A stretch of 9,958 nt of DNA from Bacteroidota bacterium (lineage in GTDB: Bacteria; Bacteroidota; Bacteroidia; Bacteroidales; GCA-2748055), in contig JAUVIT010000035.1 in NCBI GenBank assembly GCA_030592605.1, positions 1 to 9,958 of the forward strand. Direction: 5' to 3'. The notes beneath the pieces are model-generated. The model did not search any database and had not been told where the DNA came from. It saw only the letters and a program-made list of their open reading frames with translations. Numbering within the stretch: the first letter of the stretch is position 1; every line of letters begins with the position of its first letter. Shown here piece by piece: positions 1 through 6,534 of the stretch. Made by a program: the position numbers and the translations under genes.

Positions 1-65
1 AGTGCTTTTGCTCTTGATGGAGTCAATTACTATTATTGAAGGAATCAAAATTACTATGCCCCCGG

Positions 66-84
66 AAAAAACCGCAGCAGGCGG
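66..84 (-). terminator. Possible rho-independent terminator (distal) after tRNA-Pro
   Basis: Read on the minus strand, a short GC-only stem (CCGC, loop CTGCT, GCGG; 84-72) is followed at once by six T residues (71-66). The U-tract is good but the stem is only 4 bp, so it would be weak alone. It lies about 70 bases past the 3' end of the tRNA gene and could back up the candidate at 116-146. On the plus strand the same hairpin has no T-tract. Confidence 0.35.
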
Positions 85-113
85 AAATGCCTCGCACGGC
101 GGGACGGGATAGA

Positions 114-146
114 AAAGGACACCGCCCAGCGAGTGGAAGATGTCCT
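114..146 (-). terminator. Possible rho-independent terminator (proximal) after tRNA-Pro
   Basis: On the minus strand AGGACA (146-141) and TGTCCT (121-116) form a perfect 6-bp inverted repeat around a 19-base loop, followed by further T residues. The loop is long, although it can form a small inner CCA/TGG stem. The position, a few bases after the mature tRNA 3' end, is right for ending a tRNA transcript. The repeat is seen directly; its function is inferred. Confidence 0.4.
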
Positions 147-152
147 GTAGTG

Positions 153-226
153 TCGGGGTAGCGGGATTTGAACCCACGACCTCGTCGTCCCGAACGACGC
201 GCGCTACCGGGCTGCGCTATACCCCG
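153..226 (-). tRNA. tRNA-Pro (anticodon CGG)
   Basis: The minus strand folds into a complete 74-base cloverleaf. It has a 7-bp acceptor stem (CGGGGTA with TACCCCG), a D-arm GCGC/GCGC, an anticodon stem CGTCG/CGACG around the loop TTCGGGA, a 5-base variable loop, and a T-arm with the standard loop TTCAAAT. The anticodon CGG is at 192-190 and reads proline codon CCG. The C1-G pair, discriminator A (base 153) and GG at anticodon positions 2 and 3 fit bacterial tRNA-Pro identity. CCA is not encoded and would be added after transcription. The gene starts 26 bases after the rfaE1 stop and has its own promoter-like box in between. It could also be cut from an rfaE1 transcript. Confidence 0.97.
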
Positions 227-236
227 AATTAGATGG

Positions 237-267
237 CAAAAATACCAAAACTTTATAAACTTTTAAA
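237..267 (-). promoter_or_regulatory. Putative Bacteroidota promoter for tRNA-Pro
   Basis: On the minus strand, TATTTTTG (244-237) matches the Bacteroidota -7 consensus TAnnTTTG exactly. TTTA (267-264), 19 bases upstream, matches the -33 element TTTG at three of four positions. The -7 box ends 10 bases before the tRNA 5' end, implying a leader of only a few bases. The -33 part lies inside the last codons of rfaE1. The bases are seen; promoter activity is inferred, and the AT-richness here raises the chance of a random match. Confidence 0.5.
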
Positions 268-1257
268 GTGCTCGTTGCATTCATCCAGCAACATCTCAGA
301 ACTGACAGGAACCACTCCAGCTTTTTCGCACACAAGTCCGCCAGCCAGATTGGAGATAGCAGCCACTTCAGCGGGCGGAAGGCCCGCTATCATGAAAAGG
401 GAAGCAACTGCAATCACTGTATCGCCAGCACCGGAAACATCTGCAATTTCTCTTTCTACAGCCGGAATATGCACATGCTCCCCATTACCGGAAGTCAGTA
501 TTCCCTGATCGCTAAGCGTAACCAACAGATTCTCGATCTGCTGCTTCTTTTGAAATTTCTTAACTGCAACAGCGAGTTTGCTTATCTCTTTCTTCTTAAT
601 ATCGAGATCCAGACCCTTCACCAGCTCCTTATAATTGGGTTTGAAGAGCTTCACCTTCTTATAGAGATCAAAGCTCCTGAACTTGGGATCGACCAGGACC
701 GGTACGGCTACCCTTTCAGATGCACTGATCACTTCCGAGATCACTCTGGGGGTCAGTACACCCTTATCATAATCCTGCATGATAATCGCATCGATTCCTC
801 CACTCTCAAGCAGGCTGGAAATCAATTCAAGGAACTCCTCCTGTACCCTTCTACTCAGGAATATATCCATCTCCTCATCCACCCGTAGCAATTGCTGGTT
901 CCGGCTGATGATCCGGGTTTTTTGTGTGGTCACTCTTTGCTTATCTACCACCAGGCCAATATCGGTCAAGAGCTGCTCCTCCATCAACTCCAGGATCAGC
1001 TTGCCACGGTCATCATCACCTATGACTGAGCAAAGAATAGGCACTGCCCCCAAAGCTTTGATATTAAGGGCCACATTGGCTGCTCCCCCAAGACGGTTTT
1101 CCTCAATCACTCCTGAAACAACGGGCACCGGGGCTTCCGGGGATACTCGTCCCACATTACCCCAGAGGTAGGTGTCGATCATTACATCTCCTATGATCAG
1201 TATTTTCAGGTTGGTAAACTGGTCAAATACGTGCTTAAAATCTGTGGACTCAAACAT
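253..1257 (-). CDS. rfaE1: D-glycero-beta-D-manno-heptose-7-phosphate kinase (HldA/RfaE domain I)
   Basis: This cytoplasmic PfkB-family sugar kinase phosphorylates D-glycero-beta-D-manno-heptose 7-phosphate at C1 with ATP, an early step towards the ADP-heptose used in the LPS inner core. At 334 residues it matches RfaE domain I alone. Visible motifs are an N-terminal strand LKILIIGDVMIDTY (about 17-30), the glycine-rich RLGGAANVALNI (55-66), KPNYKEL (206-212) and the PfkB signature DVSGAGDT (273-280) with catalytic base Asp279. No nucleotidyltransferase domain follows: the frame stops at TAA (253-255) and a tRNA begins, so the adenylyltransferase (HldC) must be encoded elsewhere. The ATG at 1257 is 20 bases past a strong promoter match and gives the N-terminus usual for the family. 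The 134-base gap after priA suggests separate transcription. A related sugar kinase is the alternative, but similarity to RfaE domain I runs along the whole length. Confidence 0.93.
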   Translation of the reverse strand: MFESTDFKHVFDQFTNLKILIIGDVMIDTYLWGNVGRVSPEAPVPVVSGVIEENRLGGAANVALNIKALGAVPILCSVIGDDDRGKLILELMEEQLLTDIGLVVDKQRVTTQKTRIISRNQQLLRVDEEMDIFLSRRVQEEFLELISSLLESGGIDAIIMQDYDKGVLTPRVISEVISASERVAVPVLVDPKFRSFDLYKKVKLFKPNYKELVKGLDLDIKKKEISKLAVAVKKFQKKQQIENLLVTLSDQGILTSGNGEHVHIPAVEREIADVSGAGDTVIAVASLFMIAGLPPAEVAAISNLAGGLVCEKAGVVPVSSEMLLDECNEHFKSL

Positions 1258-1276
1258 GGCCTAATATAAATCTGCG

Positions 1277-1308
1277 CAAACGTACATATAGTTTCATTTG
1301 TTTCCAAA
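1277..1308 (-). promoter_or_regulatory. Putative Bacteroidota promoter for rfaE1
   Basis: On the minus strand, TTTG (1308-1305), a 20-base spacer and TACGTTTG (1284-1277) match the Bacteroidota sigma-ABfr consensus TTTG-N19-21-TAnnTTTG at every fixed position. Transcription would start near 1270, giving a leader of roughly 15 bases before the ATG at 1257. A second exact -7 match, TAGATTTG (1312-1305), overlaps the -33 element but has no matching upstream box. The motif is seen; activity is inferred. Confidence 0.65.
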
Positions 1309-1326
1309 TCTAGCCGCTTCGCTCTC

Positions 1327-1345
1327 ACCTCATTAAAAATGAGGT
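1327..1345. repeat. 19-bp palindrome upstream of the rfaE1 promoter
   Basis: ACCTCATT and AATGAGGT form a perfect 8-bp inverted repeat around a 3-base AAA centre. The centre lies about 65 bases before the expected rfaE1 start site, where an activator could bind. It could also be a hairpin in the 3' tail of the priA transcript, but no T-tract follows it on the minus strand, so it is not a standard rho-independent terminator. On the plus strand the following bases are only mildly T-rich. Confidence 0.45.
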
Positions 1346-1391
1346 TCGGTTGTTATGAATACAATACAAAGGCATTATAAAAAACTATTAC

Positions 1392-3869
1392 TCAATAGGG
1401 ATCCACATCCACAGAGATTCGGACCGAGCGAAATACTTCGTTGCCGGAGAGTCCGTTCAGAACCTCTTTTAGCAACTCCCTGGCCCGCTCATAGGAGGCC
1501 TCCTTTTCGATCTTCAGGATGATTTGTTTTTGAAAGGTGTTGTGGGTCTTCCTTACAGGAGGGTACTGGGGACCCAGCACCCGGGTGGAGAAGATATCCT
1601 TCAATTCACGTGCAATCAGATCTGTGGCACCGTCCAGAATGGAAGGAATCTTATGCCTGAAACTAATACGTATCATTCGTCGGAAAGGTGGATAGCCGAA
1701 AAGCTGGCGCTCCTCCATCTGGTCCTCATAGAGGCCCTCGAAGTCGTTGTTGCTGATATACTGAATCACCGGATGTCCGGGGTCCATGGTCTGAACAATC
1801 ACTTTCCCCCGCTTCTTTCTTCTCCCGGCCCTGCCGCTAACCTGGTAAATCAACTGGAAGCTCCGTTCAAATGCCCTGAAATCGGGGAAATGAAGCATCT
1901 GATCCGCATCCAGCACGCCCACCAGGGTTACATTGCTGAAATCAAGTCCTTTGGAGAGCATCTGGGTGCCAATGAGTATATCCAGGCTCCCCTCCTCAAA
2001 CTGGCGAATCATGGTCCGGGTTCTATTTAACGACCGGGCCGTATCAGTATCAAGGCGACCCACCCTGATTCCCTCAAATATCAAGCTTAGCTCATCTTCG
2101 ATCTTCTCGGTACCAAAGCCCTTCATAGTCATATTGGTATGTCCGCAAGAGGGACATGCCAGGGGCATGTTTTCCTTGTGCCCGCAATAGTGGCATTCCA
2201 GTTTTCCGCTGGTTCGATGGTAGGTCAGGCTTACATCGCAACGCTTACATATGGGAATATGATCGCAATCATTACAGACAATATAGTGGGAGAATCCCCT
2301 CCGGTTCTGAAAAAGAATCACCTGCTCCTTTGCAGCAAGGGCGTCCTTAATGGCCTGCATCAGCTGGGGGGTAAAATGAGAGACCATCTGCTTTCGTTTG
2401 GTAGCGACCTTGGTGTCGGCCAGGATCATCTCGGGTGGCTCTACATTTCCAAAACGCGAAGAGAGGGTGACATAGCCATACTTTTGGGTGCGGGCATTGT
2501 AAAGGGTTTCGAACGATGGGGTGGCTGTTCCCATCAATACCCTTGCATTGTGGTGAAGAGCAAGCACCTGGGCTGTATCCCGTGCATGATACCTGGGAGC
2601 AGGATCATGTTGCTTGTAGGTATTTTCATGTTCCTCATCGATGATGATCAGTCCCAGATTTGTGAAGGGAAGAAAGATGGCCGAACGAACCCCTATCACC
2701 ACTCCATATGTGTCATCGTCGGTCAGCCCCATCAGGTTCCTGTGAACATGAACCCGGTCTGAATCGCTGTACCTGGAATGGAATATCCCTACCCTGCTTC
2801 CAAAGACCCTTCGGACTCGCTGGATTATCTGAGTGGTTAGTGCAATCTCAGGCAGCAGGTAAAGCACCTGTTTGCCCTGGTCCAGCATCTCCCCGATCAG
2901 ATGAATGTAGAGCTCTGTTTTTCCGCTGGAAGTAACCCCATGCAACAATACAGCCTGGTGGGACAGAAACTGTTCTTTGATTTCATTTAAGCCCTTCTCT
3001 TGCTCATCATTCAGGGGATTTGCCCTGGCCGGTGAATCCTTTTCATGCTCACCCTTCCAAAGCTCTTCCTTCTCAATCTGCTCCAGCACCCCTTTCTTAA
3101 CCAGGGCCGTCACTGCACCGGCATCACCAGCTTCCGTGATAATTTCCCTCTTCTTCAGTGCGGTTTCAAGATCCTTCTCTCCGGTACCCGTACGGGATAA
3201 AATCCGCTCCACTAATTCTTTTTGACGGGGTGCCCGTGCCAGTTGATCCAGCAATGCATGGAGCGCTTCACTCTTCCTGTAAACTTCTGAAAAACGGAGG
3301 TAGATTACCGATTTCTGAGGGGCACCATGACGGACAAATTCATTGATCTCCACTGCCCCCATCTCCACCAATCTTTTTAAAAGGTTTACGGGATTCCTGG
3401 AGACCTCTGCCAACTGAAGGTCGCCTATCGTTACTTCACCCTGTTCCTTTACTACCTCCAGCAACAACCTGAGATGCTGGTCCAGTACCTGCTCATCCTC
3501 ATACCGGTAGTTGAACTGAACCCTTGATTCACTCTCAGGTCTTAATCCAGAAGGAAGTGCAGCACGCATCACCTCACCCGGAGTGCACATATAGTAGGCC
3601 GAGATCCAGTCCCACAGGGCAAGCTGCTCACGGCTTACAAGGGGTGTGTCATCGAGCAAATCCAGAATGAGTTTGGCTTGAAAACCTTCGGGACTTTCCT
3701 CTTGAATGGAGTGGACAATGGCACTGTAGATACGCTTTTTTCCAAAAGGTACGAGGACCCGGCTACCGGTCACAAGACGCTCCTTCAAGGCTTCGGGTAC
3801 CTGATAGGTATAGAAGCCCTCAACGGCCAGGGGCAATATCACCTGGGCATACAGATCCGGTCGGGACAT
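1392..3869 (-). CDS. priA: Primosomal protein N' (replication restart helicase PriA)
   Basis: PriA is a superfamily 2 DNA helicase that recognises stalled or collapsed forks and starts reloading of the replicative helicase. The 825 residues include an N-terminal DNA-binding region (about 1-110), a linker with a winged-helix-like part (about 120-270), Walker A GVTSSGKT (311-318), the Walker B box DEEH (411-414), motif III GTATPS (447-452), and motifs V and VI ending in QVSGRAGR (676-683). Eight cysteines at 532, 535, 541, 544, 559, 562, 572 and 575 form the zinc-binding insertion with its two zinc sites. A C-terminal domain follows to residue 825. Nothing essential is missing. The length exceeds the roughly 730 residues of E. 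coli PriA and is usual for Bacteroidota. The ATG at 3869 is 31 bases after the pfkA stop, consistent with read-through from pfkA. It ends in TGA. Confidence 0.97.
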   Translation of the reverse strand: MSRPDLYAQVILPLAVEGFYTYQVPEALKERLVTGSRVLVPFGKKRIYSAIVHSIQEESPEGFQAKLILDLLDDTPLVSREQLALWDWISAYYMCTPGEVMRAALPSGLRPESESRVQFNYRYEDEQVLDQHLRLLLEVVKEQGEVTIGDLQLAEVSRNPVNLLKRLVEMGAVEINEFVRHGAPQKSVIYLRFSEVYRKSEALHALLDQLARAPRQKELVERILSRTGTGEKDLETALKKREIITEAGDAGAVTALVKKGVLEQIEKEELWKGEHEKDSPARANPLNDEQEKGLNEIKEQFLSHQAVLLHGVTSSGKTELYIHLIGEMLDQGKQVLYLLPEIALTTQIIQRVRRVFGSRVGIFHSRYSDSDRVHVHRNLMGLTDDDTYGVVIGVRSAIFLPFTNLGLIIIDEEHENTYKQHDPAPRYHARDTAQVLALHHNARVLMGTATPSFETLYNARTQKYGYVTLSSRFGNVEPPEMILADTKVATKRKQMVSHFTPQLMQAIKDALAAKEQVILFQNRRGFSHYIVCNDCDHIPICKRCDVSLTYHRTSGKLECHYCGHKENMPLACPSCGHTNMTMKGFGTEKIEDELSLIFEGIRVGRLDTDTARSLNRTRTMIRQFEEGSLDILIGTQMLSKGLDFSNVTLVGVLDADQMLHFPDFRAFERSFQLIYQVSGRAGRRKKRGKVIVQTMDPGHPVIQYISNNDFEGLYEDQMEERQLFGYPPFRRMIRISFRHKIPSILDGATDLIARELKDIFSTRVLGPQYPPVRKTHNTFQKQIILKIEKEASYERARELLKEVLNGLSGNEVFRSVRISVDVDPY

Positions 3870-3900
3870 AGATGGTAATGTACAAAAAAAAGAGGATGCT

Positions 3901-4884
3901 TTATATAGAGAGAATCTCCACCATCTGCAGATGGTCGGGATCCACTTTCTTCTTAAGCTTGATCACTTTTCTGAATGGAACCTGGTCAATTTCGTTGTTA
4001 TGGTAGCCAACCATCACACTCTTCTGATCATCCATCAAAGCTTCTACTGCGGCAAAGCCCAGCTTACCGGCTACTACCCTGTCATGGGCCGACGGGGTGC
4101 CACCCCTTTGAATATGACCCAGTACAGAAACGCGTACATCAAAATCCGTAAAGTCATCCTTAACACTCTCTGCAATGGCAAAGGCTCCCCCCGACTCATT
4201 TCCTTCTGCCACGATAACGATATTGCTGGACTTATTCCTCTTAAAATCTTTCTGAAGGTATTCCTTCAGGTTGCTAACCTGCCCGTGGACCTCCGGTATC
4301 AGGATGGCCTCAGCACCACAGGCGATTCCACTACTCAGGGCAATGAAACCTGCATCCCGGCCCATCACCTCAATAAAGAAGAGCCTGTTGTGGCTTCCTG
4401 CTGTATCCCTGATCTTATCCACGGCTTCAACCACTGTATTCAATGCAGTATCATATCCAATGGTGTAGTCGGTGCCATAAATGTCATTGTCGATGGTTCC
4501 CGGAATCCCCACAAAGGGAATGTCATAATATTCGTCACAAAATACTCTGGCTCCCGTCAGTGATCCATCACCTCCAATGACTACCACAGCATCAATCTCA
4601 GCAGCTTTGAGATTCTCATAGGCGAGCTTGCGTCCTTCGGCTTCCATAAACTCCTTGCTCCTGGCGGTCTTCAGGATGGTTCCGCCCCTTGCCAGTATAT
4701 TACTCACACTGTTGGCTTTCATCTCAACAAGATCATTATGAATCATCCCGTGATAACCATAACGGATCCCGGTAACTTTCATTCCGTAGTAGAGAGCCGT
4801 ACGGGTTACGCCCCTGATGGCCGCATTCATTCCGGGTGCATCTCCTCCTGAGGTAAGCACTCCTATTCTTTTGATTTTTCCCAT
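3901..4884 (-). CDS. pfkA: ATP-dependent 6-phosphofructokinase
   Basis: This enzyme phosphorylates fructose 6-phosphate to fructose 1,6-bisphosphate, the committed step of glycolysis, in the cytoplasm as a homotetramer. The 327 residues match the usual bacterial length. Visible are the N-terminal ATP site TSGGDAPGMNAAIRG (11-25), GGDGS (104-108), PGTIDND (128-134) with catalytic base Asp132, MGRDAG (174-179) and the substrate-binding GHIQRGGTPSAHDR (256-269). Gly107 and Gly129 correspond to E. coli Gly104 and Gly124, where pyrophosphate-dependent enzymes carry Asp and Lys, so ATP is the predicted donor. It lies between ispH (42-base gap) and priA (31-base gap) on the same strand. A -7-like box just upstream may give extra transcription. 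The ATG at 4884 fits the family N-terminus. The stop is TAA. Confidence 0.97.
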   Translation of the reverse strand: MGKIKRIGVLTSGGDAPGMNAAIRGVTRTALYYGMKVTGIRYGYHGMIHNDLVEMKANSVSNILARGGTILKTARSKEFMEAEGRKLAYENLKAAEIDAVVVIGGDGSLTGARVFCDEYYDIPFVGIPGTIDNDIYGTDYTIGYDTALNTVVEAVDKIRDTAGSHNRLFFIEVMGRDAGFIALSSGIACGAEAILIPEVHGQVSNLKEYLQKDFKRNKSSNIVIVAEGNESGGAFAIAESVKDDFTDFDVRVSVLGHIQRGGTPSAHDRVVAGKLGFAAVEALMDDQKSVMVGYHNNEIDQVPFRKVIKLKKKVDPDHLQMVEILSI

Positions 4885-4907
4885 GTTACCAGGTCATTAA
4901 AACACTG

Positions 4908-4915
4908 CAAAATTA
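4908..4915 (-). promoter_or_regulatory. Possible -7 promoter element before pfkA
   Basis: TAATTTTG (4915-4908 on the minus strand) fits the Bacteroidota -7 consensus TAnnTTTG exactly, 23 bases before the pfkA ATG. At the expected -33 distance the sequence is only ACTG, a poor match to TTTG. The gap between ispH and pfkA is AT-rich, so a chance match is quite possible. If real, it would let pfkA and priA be transcribed apart from the upstream genes. Confidence 0.3.
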
Positions 4916-4926
4916 AGAAATTTGTA

Positions 4927-5814
4927 TTAAGAAGCAGTTAACTTTTTTACCTCTTCCATCACTAACTCCAGCTGGGCCCTCGAGGTGGAAGTAGCACCAC
5001 TGATCCCGATACTCTCGCAAGCGTCAAACCACTGCTTTTCAACCTCTTCCCATCCACTGATCCAGTAGCTCACCGGGTTAAGGGACTTGCAATATTCGTA
5101 CAACATTTTTCCGTTTGACGAGTTCTTACCGCTCACGAATAACATCACATCATATTGATGTGCAAAAGTGGAGAGTCCGGGTTTCCTCTTTTTCATCTGT
5201 CCACAGATGGTACAATCCGAGCGGAAATGAACATATGCTTCTTCCCCGGAATTCTTCTGGAGATGTTCCTCCAGAGCCCGCTCCACCTCTTTAAACTGTT
5301 CAGGGTCCATGGTGGTCTGGGAAAAGAGGAAGACCTTCTTATGGGGATCGATCGCCGAAACTTCTTCAACTGAGCTCACTACCAGGGCATCGCCATTTAC
5401 CTGGCCAAGCAGCCCAATGGTCTCGGGGTGCTGGGGCTTACCAAAGATCACCATCTGTTCGGTTCTGCGATCCATGGCATCATACGCTTTTTTAAGCTTT
5501 ATCTGCAACTTAGCCACAATGGGACAGGTACCGTCAATCACTTCCACCCCGTTTTGCTTCGCTATAAGGTAGGTTTCGGGAGGTTCACCATGTGCCCGGA
5601 ACAAGACCTTTCCGGGAGGGAGATTGCTTAGCTGCTTATGATCAATGGTCTTCAATCCAAGGATTTGCAGCCGTCTAACCTCTGCTGCATTATGCACCAT
5701 ATCTCCCAGTCCATAAAGGGTTTCTCCTTCCCGAAGTCCCATTTCGGCGGTCTTTATCACCTCCTCCACTCCAAAGCAGAAACCTGCTCCCGGGTCTATT
5801 TCAATCTTTTTCAT
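4927..5814 (-). CDS. ispH: 4-hydroxy-3-methylbut-2-enyl diphosphate reductase
   Basis: IspH (LytB) is the last enzyme of the MEP pathway. Its iron-sulphur cluster reductively removes the hydroxyl of HMBPP to give IPP and DMAPP. The 295 residues are a normal length. By alignment with E. coli the cluster cysteines are Cys13 (GFCFGV), Cys97 (DGTCPIV) and Cys204 (CTICGQ). Substrate-binding and catalytic residues are present: His41, His75 (RAHGEPP), His129 and Glu131 (QHPET), Thr167/168 (SQTT), Ser232-Ser233-Asn234 (SSN) and the C-terminal GATSTS. One oddity is Cys201, three residues before Cys204, where relatives usually have Asp. The ATG at 5814 lies inside the end of cmk (14-base overlap), suggesting translational coupling. 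The cmk-ispH pairing recurs across Bacteroidota and also in Firmicutes. Its presence implies this organism makes isoprenoids by the MEP route. Confidence 0.96.
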   Translation of the reverse strand: MKKIEIDPGAGFCFGVEEVIKTAEMGLREGETLYGLGDMVHNAAEVRRLQILGLKTIDHKQLSNLPPGKVLFRAHGEPPETYLIAKQNGVEVIDGTCPIVAKLQIKLKKAYDAMDRRTEQMVIFGKPQHPETIGLLGQVNGDALVVSSVEEVSAIDPHKKVFLFSQTTMDPEQFKEVERALEEHLQKNSGEEAYVHFRSDCTICGQMKKRKPGLSTFAHQYDVMLFVSGKNSSNGKMLYEYCKSLNPVSYWISGWEEVEKQWFDACESIGISGATSTSRAQLELVMEEVKKLTAS

Positions 5815-6514
5815 CTGCTCCGGATCTTACTTCCTGATAAAGCTTCCTGAACCAGGTCATCTGCTCTTCCAGGGTCATCTCACTATTATCAAGCAAGATG
5901 GCATCATCTGCCATTTTCAGGGGACTATCGGCGCGGTTCGAATCAATACGATCACGCTTCTCCAGGTTCTGTTGCACATCACTGAAGTTGGCAGCCATCC
6001 CTTTTTCAATTAATTCCCTGTATCGTCTTCCTGCCCGTACTTCCACGGACGCGGTCAAAAAGATCTTTATGGCTGCATCTGGAAATACAACGGTTCCGAT
6101 ATCGCGTCCATCCATCACCACTCCCTTTTCAATGCCCAGCATCCGCTGATACTCCACCATAAGCCTTCGAACAGCTGAAATAGCTGCAATATAACTGACA
6201 TGTGCAGAGACATCCATACCGCGTATAAGATCTTCAACCATTCTGCCATTCAGAAATATCTCGGTACGTTGCTTGTCAGGGTTATGCTTCAGATTTAATT
6301 CCATAGGACCAAGCAGTGACTCTATTCTGCTATAAGGGGGTGCATCGGTATCAGTAAAAAGCCCTGCATCCATGGCTGCAAGGGTTACCGCCCTGTACAT
6401 GGCGCCTGTATCGATATAGGAATAACCCAGTTCGGCAGCAATCAGTTTGGCATAGGTACTCTTCCCACAGGAGGAGTTCCCGTCAAGTGCAATAATTATT
6501 TTTTCCTGTCCCAC
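5801..6514 (-). CDS. cmk: Cytidylate kinase (CMP/dCMP kinase)
   Basis: Cmk transfers the gamma-phosphate of ATP to CMP or dCMP, recycling cytidine nucleotides for RNA, DNA and phospholipid synthesis. The 237 residues include the P-loop GNSSCGKST (12-20), the family motif DTGAMYRAVT (35-44), the CMP-binding segment DGRDIGTVVFPDA (135-147), and the lid/nucleotide motif KRDRIDSNRADSPL (186-199). The usual NMP-binding insert lies between about 60 and 125. The start is GTG at 6514: an in-frame TAA lies three codons upstream (6523-6521) and the first downstream ATG falls inside the DTGAMYR motif, so GTG is effectively the only choice. It follows porQ by 20 bases and overlaps ispH by 14 bases. The porQ-cmk-ispH order is, from memory, shared with Porphyromonas and relatives. 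Confidence 0.96.
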   Translation of the reverse strand: MGQEKIIIALDGNSSCGKSTYAKLIAAELGYSYIDTGAMYRAVTLAAMDAGLFTDTDAPPYSRIESLLGPMELNLKHNPDKQRTEIFLNGRMVEDLIRGMDVSAHVSYIAAISAVRRLMVEYQRMLGIEKGVVMDGRDIGTVVFPDAAIKIFLTASVEVRAGRRYRELIEKGMAANFSDVQQNLEKRDRIDSNRADSPLKMADDAILLDNSEMTLEEQMTWFRKLYQEVRSGADEKD

Positions 6515-6534
6515 GCTAGTTTAGTTCAAGTTAT

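Larger units (their letters stand above)
1..152. other. Unassigned left edge of window
   Basis: Apart from the two candidate terminators I can assign nothing here. One plus-strand frame is open from base 2 to a TAG at 110-112 (36 codons) and could be the tail of a gene converging on the tRNA. One minus-strand frame is open from about 152 to the window edge but has no ATG. Neither stretch resembles a family I know, and both are short enough to arise by chance. Confidence 0.4.

Noticed and set aside
268..888. 206-codon plus-strand frame opposite rfaE1
   Set aside because: It is antisense to the heptose kinase; its composition is that of a reverse-complement shadow.
1327..1345. Palindrome as rho-independent terminator for priA
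   Set aside because: The hairpin is good, but on the minus strand it is followed by GAGAGCGAAG, not a run of T. It is kept as a repeat of unknown function.
2139..2762. 207-codon plus-strand frame inside priA
   Set aside because: It lies wholly antisense to the well-supported helicase domain of PriA, and its translation resembles no family and has no domain-like pattern. It is a shadow of the coding strand.
3931..4563. 210-codon plus-strand frame inside pfkA
   Set aside because: It is antisense to an intact, motif-complete phosphofructokinase and shows no protein family features of its own.
6512..6514. GTG start of cmk as a sign of a damaged N-terminus
   Set aside because: The protein begins right at the expected first strand and P-loop, an in-frame stop lies three codons upstream, and GTG is a normal alternative start.
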